A stretch of 50,123 bases of DNA from Bacteroidaceae bacterium (GTDB taxonomy: Bacteria; Bacteroidota; Bacteroidia; Bacteroidales; Bacteroidaceae), in contig JAFWAX010000036.1 of the NCBI GenBank assembly GCA_017507385.1, positions 1 through 50,123 of the forward strand, read 5' to 3'. Under the pieces are notes generated by a model. That model was not told the origin of the DNA, made no database searches, and saw only the letters and a list, made by a program, of their open reading frames with translations. Positions within the stretch are counted from its first letter, which is position 1. Every line of letters starts with the position of its first letter. The position numbers were made by a program, and so were the translations under genes. Shown here piece by piece: positions 28,203 through 35,909 of this stretch.

Positions 28203-28232
28203 TGCCCCACATCGACGTGTCGATGTGGGGCA
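28203..28232. repeat. Perfect 14-bp palindromic stem
   Basis: TGCCCCACATCGAC (28203-28216) and GTCGATGTGGGGCA (28219-28232) are exact reverse complements with two bases between. There is no T run on either side, so it is not a standard terminator. A second ACATCGAT begins right after it at 28232. Confidence 0.85.
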
Positions 28233-28258
28233 CATCGATTCTATAGCTTTTCATGATT

Positions 28259-28483
28259 TTACTTCACAAGAATCTTAGATACTTTCCGTTGCTCATCTTA
28301 ACAATCCTTCTGAGGACCTGCAACACCAGCAGGATTGTTCCCTCCTTGAGCTGAGAGGTCTTCGAATGATGGATTCTGAATGTATTCTGTCAGGTTATCA
28401 CCCTTGTTGATTGCACCAGACAGGATACATTTCTGAAGAGCCGGAATCCCACGAAGGATTCTCTCTTTATTTTCCTTCCTCAC
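28259..28483 (-). pseudogene. Decayed remnant of a secreted surface protein
   Basis: The 61-codon frame starting at 28483 contains ALQKCILSGAINKGDNL followed by YIQNPSFEDLSAQGGN and GVAGPQ. From memory these resemble the beginning of a domain in large Prevotella surface proteins, which normally continues GVAxPPxGW. Here it breaks off after QKDC. Directly after the stop, two frames together spell a normal C-terminus: RIVKMSNGK in one and KVSKILVK-stop in the next, so a one-base loss near 28285 separates them. I infer an internal deletion that fused an inner segment to the tail, then a frameshift. A short expressed peptide overlapping the DUF3108 stop by 17 bases cannot be ruled out. Confidence 0.5.
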
Positions 28484-29252
28484 TTTTATTCAGGAAGGCT
28501 TTGGCTGTGCCAAACCGGAGGTAGAAATCAATACGGACGGGGAGGTGTCGGGCATCGTCGGTGACATAGAAGCGAAGCAGTTCTTTGTCTTTGCCTTTTT
28601 CTTCGTAGTCAAGCAGGGAAAATACAAGACAGCGGTAAATATTGTCATCATTGGCTTCAAAATCTTCCTTTCCCCTGTAGATGAGGGTCTGCTCTTCCAC
28701 TTTCTTGCCTGTCGCCATAGGGAAATGGATGCGCTGTCCTACAGTGTAATGGGAGGCATCGAAGGAACGGGCAAGGGAGAGGATGGAGAGCATGTCATAA
28801 TTGCATTCATCTGATTCGTGATGATGCTCTGACCATTCTCCATGGCGATTGAGGAAATGCTGCTCCACATGGCTGCGTCCGTTGGGATAGGTGTACCAGA
28901 CTTCATCGACTGTATAGTGCTTCCCTTCAAGAGCTCCTTTGCGGAAGTAGAGGGGCACGAGCTGGGGCGTGATGTAGGAGATGAGGGTGTCACGCATGGT
29001 GAAGAGCAGGTCGCAGCGTTTGTTGCTGGTGAAAAGCAGGTCATTACGCAAGGCTGGCTGCCCCTTATAGGTAGAATTCTTGATTGTGTAGTGCGCTGCA
29101 CCACATTTCACCCAAATGAATTTCCAGTTGAAATAGAGGTCGTAGGTCAGTTTCTCGCCTGCCTTGAAGGCGGTGTTCTCTCTGGGGCACTGGGCATGGA
29201 TGCTGATGCTTGTCGCGCTGATGATGAGGAGAAGAAGGATGATTTTTCTCAT
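28467..29252 (-). CDS. DUF3108 domain-containing exported protein
   Basis: A 261-residue protein with a signal peptide (residues 1-20, ending IHAQ). The mature part begins with FKAGEKLTYDLYFNWKFIWVKCG, the hallmark of DUF3108, and is otherwise beta-rich (GALEGKHYTVDEVWY, RFYVTDDARHLPVRIDFYLRFG). DUF3108 proteins are predicted periplasmic or outer-membrane-associated; no biochemical function is established. It follows the small membrane protein gene by one base and the S41 protease gene further upstream, so these three probably share a transcript. Confidence 0.88.
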   Translation of the reverse strand: MRKIILLLLIISATSISIHAQCPRENTAFKAGEKLTYDLYFNWKFIWVKCGAAHYTIKNSTYKGQPALRNDLLFTSNKRCDLLFTMRDTLISYITPQLVPLYFRKGALEGKHYTVDEVWYTYPNGRSHVEQHFLNRHGEWSEHHHESDECNYDMLSILSLARSFDASHYTVGQRIHFPMATGKKVEEQTLIYRGKEDFEANDDNIYRCLVFSLLDYEEKGKDKELLRFYVTDDARHLPVRIDFYLRFGTAKAFLNKSEEGK

Positions 29253-29253
29253 G

Positions 29254-29463
29254 CTATGGTTCGAGGAGTGTTGAATCGCTGACCACGAAGATGACGCTGT
29301 CGGCTATGGGTGTGTCTTCAGCTGGCTGCGTGGGGAGGTTGTCGGGATTGAAGGAGAGATAGAGGAATGCAAAGACGCATCCTAACACGAGGATTCCAAG
29401 CAGGAGTGTGCCGAACATCATGTAACGATTCAATCGTGTTATTTTATTGTTTTTTAAGGACAT
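29254..29463 (-). CDS. Small single-pass membrane protein
   Basis: A 69-residue protein with a basic N-terminus (SLKNNKITRLNRYMMFG), one hydrophobic segment at about residues 16-37 (TLLLGILVLGCVFAFLYL), and an acidic, Pro/Asp-rich tail, so N-in C-out topology is expected. I do not recognise a family. It lies between the S41 protease and DUF3108 genes, one base before the latter, which argues that it is a real gene. A Cys inside the hydrophobic segment is not in a lipobox context. Confidence 0.6.
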   Translation of the reverse strand: MSLKNNKITRLNRYMMFGTLLLGILVLGCVFAFLYLSFNPDNLPTQPAEDTPIADSVIFVVSDSTLLEP

Positions 29464-29507
29464 TTGAGGAATTGAGATTTGAGAATTGAGAATTAGGTGG
29501 GGCGGAG

Positions 29508-31232
29508 TTACTTCCTCAGTATTCTGTTGTATTCGGATTGGTCATTGAGCAATGCAATGGCTCTTTCAAACTGCACATCACTCTTGATGGCTTCTTCTAT
29601 CTTTCCCGACTGGTAGTGGTAACGCTTGATGACCTCCTGTGCCATCAGCTTCAGGACTCCTTCCTTCTGTCGATCCAGCTCACGGTCGAGGTTGTGCGTG
29701 AGCTTTTTCTCCAGCGCATCGAACTCGTCTTTGGCATCGTCGTAGTAGCCTTCAAACTGAGCGGTCTTCTTGAGGTCTTGGAGACGTTTTTCACTCATAC
29801 GGTCATACTTGAATCCGCTCTCCTTGACCATGCTCTTGAAATCTTCGTAATCGGCGTCAGTCAGCACAAAGTCTTTGACTGCGGGGATGGAAGGGTGCTT
29901 TTGGAAGTATCGAGTACCCCAATCTATCAGCACGTCGTCGGTGGAGAGGTAGATGAGGAGGGTGGAGACAAGGGTGTCGTTGGTGTTGTTCACGAGGGCG
30001 CCCGAAATGGCGTAGGGATAAATGGATGGACTCTGTGGGGTGTGCTGCTTCACCTCTACATCGGGCATAATGCCGCTACCTTCGGTGACCTCGCGTCCGC
30101 CTGCTGTATGGAAGATGGTTTTCAGGCTGTCGGTTTTTTCTGCTTTCTTGCCTGTGGTGCGATAGGTTTCTGCGTCTTGCCGGCGCTGCTTATAGTCGAT
30201 GGCCTGAATGCAGCGTCCTGAGGGGATGTAGTATTTTGCCGTAGTCAGCTTGATGCTACCATTGTAGGGGAGTTCGCGTGGACTCTGCACAAGACCTTTC
30301 CCGAAAGTCTTGTCGCCAATGATTACTGCACGGTCGAGGTCTTGCAGAGAACCTGCCACAATTTCGGATGCGCTGGCAGAGCTGCCGTCAACAAGGATGG
30401 CGAGTGGCGTTTCGAGGTCGAGCGGTTCGTTCTGCGTGGTGTAGGCTGCACTTGCCGCACGAATCTTTCCTTTGGTTTCCAGAATCTTGATGCCTTTGGG
30501 AACGAAGAGGTTGACAATCTCGACGGCTTCGCTAAGGAGTCCGCCTCCGTTGTTGCGCAGGTCGATGATGATGCTTTCTGCTCCTTTTTCCTTGAGGGTG
30601 ATGATGGCTTTACGCACGTCTTTTGAGCAGCCTTCCGTGAACTCGCTGAGGCTGATGTAGCCTGCTGTTCCTTTCAGTCCGCTGTAGGGGATGGGGGCTT
30701 TCTTGATGCTGCGGCGGGTAATCTTGAAGTCGCGGGCTTTCTTTTCGCCTGGCCGCTGAATACGGAGTACAAAGGTTGTACCAGGCTCGCCGCGCAAAAG
30801 TTCGCTGACTTCAGCGGTATTCATTCCTTTCAGTTCTTTGCCGTCAATTTGCAGCAGCACATCACCCACTTGCAGACCTGCTTCTGCTGCTGGCATGTCG
30901 GGATAGGGTTCGTGGATGATGACGGTAGAGTCTTTCCGCAGACGGATTATGGAGCCTATGCCGCCGTATTTTCCTGTTGTCATGAGCTTCAGGTCGCTCA
31001 TGTCTTCTTCTGGATAATAGACTGTGTAGGGGTCTAATTCTTCCAGCATCGCATCAATGCCAGCGCGTATCACTTTATCTGCTTCCAGCGAATCGACATA
31101 GAAGAGGTCGAGCTGACGATAGATGCTGTTGAAGATGTCCAGATTCTTGGCCACCGAGAATTGGTGCTCTGTCTGTGCCCATGCTGATGTCCATGCCAGC
31201 ACGGAAAGCAATATGAGAAGTTTCTTTTTCAT
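29508..31232 (-). CDS. S41 family C-terminal processing peptidase (CtpA/Prc-like)
   Basis: A 574-residue periplasmic protease. Signal peptide at residues 1-19 (ending AWAQ); a helical cap; a PDZ domain (about 90-165, GGIGSIIRLRKDSTV and PAAEAGLQVGDVLLQIDG); then the S41 catalytic core. The nucleophile is Ser in VDGSSASASEIVAG (about residue 290) and the general base Lys is in GDKTFGKGLVQ, 26 residues later. The C-terminal 150 residues are helical and include KNGFKYD-like and RDLxRQKEGV-like segments typical of Bacteroidetes tail-specific proteases. It has its own promoter (-7 TATCTTTG) and is first in a unit with the small membrane protein and DUF3108 genes. Substrate is unknown. Confidence 0.93.
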   Translation of the reverse strand: MKKKLLILLSVLAWTSAWAQTEHQFSVAKNLDIFNSIYRQLDLFYVDSLEADKVIRAGIDAMLEELDPYTVYYPEEDMSDLKLMTTGKYGGIGSIIRLRKDSTVIIHEPYPDMPAAEAGLQVGDVLLQIDGKELKGMNTAEVSELLRGEPGTTFVLRIQRPGEKKARDFKITRRSIKKAPIPYSGLKGTAGYISLSEFTEGCSKDVRKAIITLKEKGAESIIIDLRNNGGGLLSEAVEIVNLFVPKGIKILETKGKIRAASAAYTTQNEPLDLETPLAILVDGSSASASEIVAGSLQDLDRAVIIGDKTFGKGLVQSPRELPYNGSIKLTTAKYYIPSGRCIQAIDYKQRRQDAETYRTTGKKAEKTDSLKTIFHTAGGREVTEGSGIMPDVEVKQHTPQSPSIYPYAISGALVNNTNDTLVSTLLIYLSTDDVLIDWGTRYFQKHPSIPAVKDFVLTDADYEDFKSMVKESGFKYDRMSEKRLQDLKKTAQFEGYYDDAKDEFDALEKKLTHNLDRELDRQKEGVLKLMAQEVIKRYHYQSGKIEEAIKSDVQFERAIALLNDQSEYNRILRK

Positions 31233-31251
31233 GGATATGCTGATTTTCTTG

Positions 31252-31259
31252 CAAAGATA
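31252..31259 (-). promoter_or_regulatory. -7 promoter element of the S41 peptidase gene
   Basis: TATCTTTG on the minus strand, 20 bases before the peptidase ATG. The 156-base gap to xerD thus holds two divergent promoters. Confidence 0.6.
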
Positions 31260-31376
31260 GGGAATTTAATTAGGTAAAGAGGAATGAGTGATGGGGAATT
31301 TTGACATTCAGGTGATTTTTTCACGAAATTAAACAATTAAAAAACAACATCCTATCCCTAATTCCTAATTCTTTCT

Positions 31377-31384
31377 TACCTTTG
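31377..31384 (+). promoter_or_regulatory. -7 promoter element of xerD
   Basis: TACCTTTG ends only four bases before the xerD ATG at 31389. With transcription starting about six bases downstream of the element, the mRNA would have almost no leader. No good TTTG is seen at -33. Confidence 0.5.
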
Positions 31385-31388
31385 CAAT

Positions 31389-32300
31389 ATGGAGAAGAAG
31401 GAACTGGACAGACTTATAAGACGCTACTACCAGTATCTGAAACTGGAAAAGGGCTGTTCGCCCAACACAATTGACGCCTATATGCGTGACCTTGACAAAT
31501 TCCTGAGATTTGCCAAAGATGAGGGGAAGGATTTGATGAATGTGCAGCTGGAAGACTTGCACCAATTCTCTTCGCTTATGATTGACATAGGCATTCATCC
31601 TGTCTCGCTATCGCGAATCTTGTCGGGCGTCAGGAGTTTCTTCCACTTTCTGGTGATTGGCGATGTGCTCAGTGCCAATCCTACTGAACTGCTGGAGTTT
31701 CCCAAGAAGCCCCAGCATCTGCCAGACGTGCTGTCGGTTGAGGAGATTGACACCATAGAATCGATGATTGACTTGAGCCAACCTGAAGGGCAGCGCAACA
31801 AGGCTATCATCGAGACGCTATTCAGTTGCGGCCTGCGAGTCAGCGAGCTGGTCAATCTGAAAATCAGCAATATGTATCTTGACGAAGGGTTTATCAAGGT
31901 TGAGGGAAAGGGGTTAAAGCAGCGACTTGTACCGATTTCAGAAAAGGCTATCCACGAAATAAAGCTCTACAAGCTTGACCGCAACCGTTTGCTTATCCCT
32001 GCCGAGCACCAAGACTTCCTGTTCATCAGCCATCGCCGCAAGAAACCGCTGACGCGTGTCATGGTCTTCCTGATGATTAAGGAACTCGTGGCTAAAGCTG
32101 GCATTCATAAGGCCGTGTCACCTCACACATTTCGCCACTCATTTGCCACATCGCTGCTCGAAGGAGGCGCAAACCTGCGTGCTATCCAAGCCATGCTGGG
32201 GCATGAATCCATTGCCACTACACAGATTTACACCCACATCGACACAACTCATCTCCGTCAGGAAATTTTAGAGCACCATCCACGAAATATGAAAAAGTGA
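31389..32300 (+). CDS. xerD: Site-specific tyrosine recombinase XerD
   Basis: Recombinase that resolves chromosome dimers at dif together with XerC. The 303 residues comprise an N-terminal SAM-like DNA-binding domain (YYQYLKLEKGCSPNTIDAY) and a catalytic domain. The catalytic set is complete: Arg in SCGLRVSELVNL (about 146), Lys in VEGKGLKQRLVP (about 172), His and Arg in HTFRHSFATSL (about 246-249), His in MLGHESI (about 271), and the nucleophile Tyr in TTQIYTHI (about 280). There is no sign of a flanking mobile element, so the housekeeping XerD role is favoured over an integrase. It converges with the flavoprotein gene, sharing a terminator. Confidence 0.93.
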   Translation: MEKKELDRLIRRYYQYLKLEKGCSPNTIDAYMRDLDKFLRFAKDEGKDLMNVQLEDLHQFSSLMIDIGIHPVSLSRILSGVRSFFHFLVIGDVLSANPTELLEFPKKPQHLPDVLSVEEIDTIESMIDLSQPEGQRNKAIIETLFSCGLRVSELVNLKISNMYLDEGFIKVEGKGLKQRLVPISEKAIHEIKLYKLDRNRLLIPAEHQDFLFISHRRKKPLTRVMVFLMIKELVAKAGIHKAVSPHTFRHSFATSLLEGGANLRAIQAMLGHESIATTQIYTHIDTTHLRQEILEHHPRNMKK

Positions 32301-32333
32301 TGCCGGAGGATTAATCCTGCATCACTTTCTTTT
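32290..32333. terminator. Bidirectional terminator between xerD and the flavoprotein gene
   Basis: AAAGTGATGC (32294-32303) pairs with GCATCACTTT (32319-32328), and AGGATTAATCCT inside the loop is itself a palindrome. The stem includes the xerD stop codon, and the flavoprotein stop lies in the loop. A-rich sequence on the left and T-rich sequence on the right would give U-tracts in both directions. Confidence 0.7.
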
Positions 32334-33462
32334 CAATTCCTTTTGCCACTGCCCATGCCGTTGTCCATGCTGCATGAAAATTGAAACCGCCTGTCACTCC
32401 ATCAATGTCGAGCACTTCACCTGCATAGAAGAGATTGGGATGAGCCTTCGACTCTAAAGTGTGCTTGTCAACGCTGTCGAGCGGAATTCCGCCGCAAGTG
32501 ACAAACTCATCCTTGTACTGGCCACGACCGTCGATGAGATAGGCATCGTTTGTGAGCAGTTCGACAAGACGATTCAGATTCTTTTTGCCTAATTCACCGC
32601 ATCTTTTCCCCTGCAACCCCACCTTGCCGAGCAGATATGTCCACAGACGCGATTGAAGATTGTAGGGATGGACATTATCGATGAGTTTCTGTGCATTCTG
32701 CCCTGTCAAATCCGCCATGTAAGCATGTACAATTTCGGCATTGCTTTCGCCCGTCCAGTTGACCAGCAGAGGCGACCGATAATGACATTCTGCCAAATGT
32801 CGAGCTGCATGGCTGGAAAGTTTCAGAATGGCAGGACCGCTCACTCCCCAATGGGTGACGAGGAGAGGTCCTCGTGTACGGAATTTCGTTCCAGGAATGC
32901 AGACAATAGCGTCTTCCACGACAGTTCCCATGAGGGCGGTCAGCGAAGAGTCATTGATGCTGAAAGTAAACAAACTGGGCACACAACCTTCTCCCTTCGG
33001 CATGCCGCCTATCGTAACTGCCACAAAATCATATTCGTCAAAGAGCTTTTCTGGATTGTCTATCTTCATTCCAAGACGCAACTGAACCCCATGCCGTTCC
33101 GCTTCACCAAGGAAACAGGAAATGATAGCCTGACTGTCTTGAGCAGCAGGAAACACACACTGGTCATCTTGCACGACCAATGGCACACCATGGCTCTCAA
33201 ACCACCGATAGGCATCTAGTGGCCCAAACTGCTTGAAAAGCCGCTTCAGGAGATTTGCACCTCGAGGATAAACTTGCTTGAGGTCGGTCACATCAGCAAA
33301 GGTGTTAGTGCAATTGCATCGCCCGCCACCAGAAATCTTCACCTTCGACAACACCTTGTGCTGCTGCTCGAAAATGACCACTTCCAATTCGGGCATCAAT
33401 TCTTTCGCATTTATTGCCAGAAAGAAACCTGCTGCACCGCCACCTATGACTGCGAGTTTCAT
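32311..33462 (-). CDS. NAD(P)/FAD-dependent oxidoreductase, HI0933/YhiN family
   Basis: A 383-residue flavoprotein of the HI0933 (YhiN, aminoacetone-oxidase-like) family. The dinucleotide-binding loop is MKLAVIGGGAAGFFLAINA at the N-terminus, followed by KISGGGRCNCTN near residue 50, both diagnostic. The C-terminal FAD signature is GEVLDIDGVTGGFNFHAAWTTAWA. The start chosen overlaps the SulP stop as ATGA; the longer frame extends 15 codons into sulP and would displace the flavin loop. The physiological substrate is not established for this family. It is the last gene of the GT4-GT2-SulP unit. Confidence 0.92.
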   Translation of the reverse strand: MKLAVIGGGAAGFFLAINAKELMPELEVVIFEQQHKVLSKVKISGGGRCNCTNTFADVTDLKQVYPRGANLLKRLFKQFGPLDAYRWFESHGVPLVVQDDQCVFPAAQDSQAIISCFLGEAERHGVQLRLGMKIDNPEKLFDEYDFVAVTIGGMPKGEGCVPSLFTFSINDSSLTALMGTVVEDAIVCIPGTKFRTRGPLLVTHWGVSGPAILKLSSHAARHLAECHYRSPLLVNWTGESNAEIVHAYMADLTGQNAQKLIDNVHPYNLQSRLWTYLLGKVGLQGKRCGELGKKNLNRLVELLTNDAYLIDGRGQYKDEFVTCGGIPLDSVDKHTLESKAHPNLFYAGEVLDIDGVTGGFNFHAAWTTAWAVAKGIEKKVMQD

Positions 33463-35144
33463 TGAATTTTCTTTGCTCTTTCTAATGCTTCGTTGATATG
33501 AGGACAAACATTTTCCTCACCTATAAGTTCAAAGAAACCATTCTTGGCAAGAAGTCCGCGCACATAGTCGTTGACGCCCGAAAGGATGATTTTGATGTTT
33601 TCCTTTTTCGACATTTCAATCAGATTAGTCAAGTTGTGCATACCGGTAGAGTCGATGAAAGGTACTTTTCGCATACGGATGATACGCACTTTGGGACGCT
33701 CCTTCATCCGTGCCATCACTTCCTCAAACTTGTTGGCGATGCCGAAGAAATAAGGACCATTGATTTCATACACTTCCACATTCTCTGGAATAGCCAAGTG
33801 TTCTATACCCGCATTGTCTGCCAAATCTGTCTCTGCAGCAGGGTCAATCTCGTCATTATCAGTAAGTACGCTGACCTGCGTTGTCTCAGCCATGCGGCGC
33901 ATGCAGAGCAGACAAGCAATGACCAGTCCCACCTCAATAGCAATAGTCAGGTCGAAAATGACCGTCAGGATGAAAGTCATCCACAACACAAATGTATCGC
34001 TCTTGGGGTTGTGAATCATCTCTCGTATGGTGCGCCATCCGCTCATGTTATAGCTGACAACCACCAGTACGCCTGCCAAGCAAGCCATCGGTATGTACTT
34101 TGCGTAAGGCATCAGGAAAAAGTAGATGAGCAACAGCACGACAGCGTGAACTATGCCCGCCACAGGAGTCTTTCCCCCGTTGTTGATGTTTGTCATCGTT
34201 CGTGCAATAGCACCGGTAGCGGGAATGCCGCCAAACATCGGACACAGCACATTGGCAATTCCCTGACCTATCAATTCCTGATTAGAATTGTGCTTATGAC
34301 CAATGATGCCATCAGCCACAGTGGCAGAAAGGAGACTCTCAATGGCACCAAGCACAGCAATAGTGATTGCAGGAGAAATCAGTTCTTTCACACTCTCCCA
34401 ACTCAATGCAGGCATTTCCGCATCAGGCACCGACGGGTTAATGCTGAAACGGTCGCCGATGGTGTCCACGTGAATGCCCAGATAGTTATTCATGACAATG
34501 CCCACAACCGTCATGACCACAATGGCAACCAACGAACCCGGCACCTTCCTGCTGACCAGCGGCATAGCAGCAATGATAGCGACAGAGAGCAATCCCACCG
34601 CAGCTGTAGCCCAATCTATCGTATTGAAATTCTGGAAATAGCAAATCCATTTCTCGATAAAATCGGCAGGCACGCTTCCTTCAATGTGCAGTCCCAGCAA
34701 ATCCTTTATCTGAGTAGAGAAAATGGTCAATGCAATACCGCTCGTAAAGCCCACAATGATAGGATAAGGAATGTAGCGTATAATCGCGCCCAACCGGAGC
34801 ACACCCAACAGAATCAAGAAGCCACCTGCCAACACCGTAGCAATGGCAAGTCCTGTAAATCCATACTGCTGAATGATTCCGTAGATGATAATGATGAAGG
34901 CGCCCGTCGGGCCACCAATCTGCACACGGCTGCCACCAAAGGCACTGATGGCGAAACCTGCGATGATGGCAGTGAGAATACCCTTCTCGGGTGATACGCC
35001 CGAGGCAATGCCAAAGGCAATGGCAAGAGGCAATGCCACAATGCCCACAATGATGCCAGCCATCAGGTCTGCCATGAACTTCTGCTTGCTGTAGTTCCTA
35101 AGCGTATAGTACAACTCTGGCTTAGAAAGATGAATCTTCTTCAT
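33459..35144 (-). CDS. SulP family inorganic anion transporter with STAS domain
   Basis: A 561-residue inner-membrane transporter of the SLC26/SulP family. About 12-14 hydrophobic segments span residues 25-420, with FMADLMAGIIVGIVALPLAI near the N-terminus and conserved GLIGHKHNSNQELIGQGIAN-type sequence in the middle. A C-terminal STAS domain (about 440-555) carries VPFIDSTGMHNLTNLIE. Family members move sulfate, bicarbonate or dicarboxylates; the substrate cannot be read here. It follows the GT2 gene by 21 bases and overlaps the flavoprotein gene by four. Confidence 0.93.
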   Translation of the reverse strand: MKKIHLSKPELYYTLRNYSKQKFMADLMAGIIVGIVALPLAIAFGIASGVSPEKGILTAIIAGFAISAFGGSRVQIGGPTGAFIIIIYGIIQQYGFTGLAIATVLAGGFLILLGVLRLGAIIRYIPYPIIVGFTSGIALTIFSTQIKDLLGLHIEGSVPADFIEKWICYFQNFNTIDWATAAVGLLSVAIIAAMPLVSRKVPGSLVAIVVMTVVGIVMNNYLGIHVDTIGDRFSINPSVPDAEMPALSWESVKELISPAITIAVLGAIESLLSATVADGIIGHKHNSNQELIGQGIANVLCPMFGGIPATGAIARTMTNINNGGKTPVAGIVHAVVLLLIYFFLMPYAKYIPMACLAGVLVVVSYNMSGWRTIREMIHNPKSDTFVLWMTFILTVIFDLTIAIEVGLVIACLLCMRRMAETTQVSVLTDNDEIDPAAETDLADNAGIEHLAIPENVEVYEINGPYFFGIANKFEEVMARMKERPKVRIIRMRKVPFIDSTGMHNLTNLIEMSKKENIKIILSGVNDYVRGLLAKNGFFELIGEENVCPHINEALERAKKIQ

Positions 35145-35165
35145 AATAAATACCTAAAATCTTTT

Positions 35166-35909
35166 TTACTTTTTACCTATTGCTCTGAAAACAAACCCTA
35201 TATGACAAGCTATCGTCATCAAGAGTCCGTAATGTTTCGCCATAATTCTGAACCTTTCCATGAGCGAAGCCCGATGATTGGCCGTTGTCATGCCTTCGCT
35301 CAGATAGTCTGTCAGCGTCTCTCTCACATACACATTCCTCTTCCCTGTCCTTTCACCTTCTTTCATGCACCGGACACACCAGTCAAAATCCGCTGAAAAC
35401 CTGTATCTTAAATCATATTGCTGCGCTATCTCCCTGCACACATAGAAAGACTGGTGGCACACCAGCATGCCTGCACGGAACGAACGCCACGTCAGTGCCT
35501 CGGGCGGTGTCAGACGCCGCACACGGAGAAACCTCCCCTCATCATCCACAATATTCGTGTCGCCATACACAACACCTACCTCTTCAGCACCTCCCTTCGC
35601 CTCCACAGCCTCCACAAGATGAGCTATCGCATCCCTGCTGTGCAACCGGTCCCCAGCATTCAGAAAACACAAGAAATCCCCCGTAGCACAACGCAAGCCC
35701 TTGTTCATCGCATCGTAAAGTCCCATGTCAGGCTCACTCACCACCACAGCAGGCGCATAACGCTTCACCAGCTCCACCGTTCGGTCTTTCGAAGCACCAT
35801 CAATCACGATGTGCTCAATGTCGGCATAACGCTGCTGCGCCACACTCTCCATCGTGCGCTCCACCGTCGCCTCCGCATTGTATGTTACCGTGATGATGCT
35901 AATTTTCAT
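35166..35909 (-). CDS. Glycosyltransferase family 2
   Basis: A 247-residue GT-A fold glycosyltransferase. The chosen start MKISIITVTYNAEATVERT is the canonical N-terminus; a longer frame adds ten residues. The nucleotide-sugar motifs are EHIVIDGASKDRT near residue 50, SEPDMGLYDAMNKG near 80, and the DxD-equivalent FLNAGD near 105. There is no membrane segment. The start overlaps the GT4 stop by 11 bases, so the two enzymes are probably translated together and work on the same glycan. Resembles WcaA/WcaE-type transferases; sugar unknown. Confidence 0.9.
   Translation of the reverse strand: MKISIITVTYNAEATVERTMESVAQQRYADIEHIVIDGASKDRTVELVKRYAPAVVVSEPDMGLYDAMNKGLRCATGDFLCFLNAGDRLHSRDAIAHLVEAVEAKGGAEEVGVVYGDTNIVDDEGRFLRVRRLTPPEALTWRSFRAGMLVCHQSFYVCREIAQQYDLRYRFSADFDWCVRCMKEGERTGKRNVYVRETLTDYLSEGMTTANHRASLMERFRIMAKHYGLLMTIACHIGFVFRAIGKK

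Noticed and set aside
31389-32300. The tyrosine recombinase as an integrase of a mobile element
   Set aside because: Neighbours are housekeeping genes, no attachment repeats or mobile genes are present, and the sequence is XerD-like in both domains.
33498-34994. A 498-codon open frame on the plus strand, opposite the SulP gene
   Set aside because: It lies entirely antisense to a clear transporter with STAS domain; the translation is rich in His, Asn and Arg with no domain, as expected of an antisense shadow.
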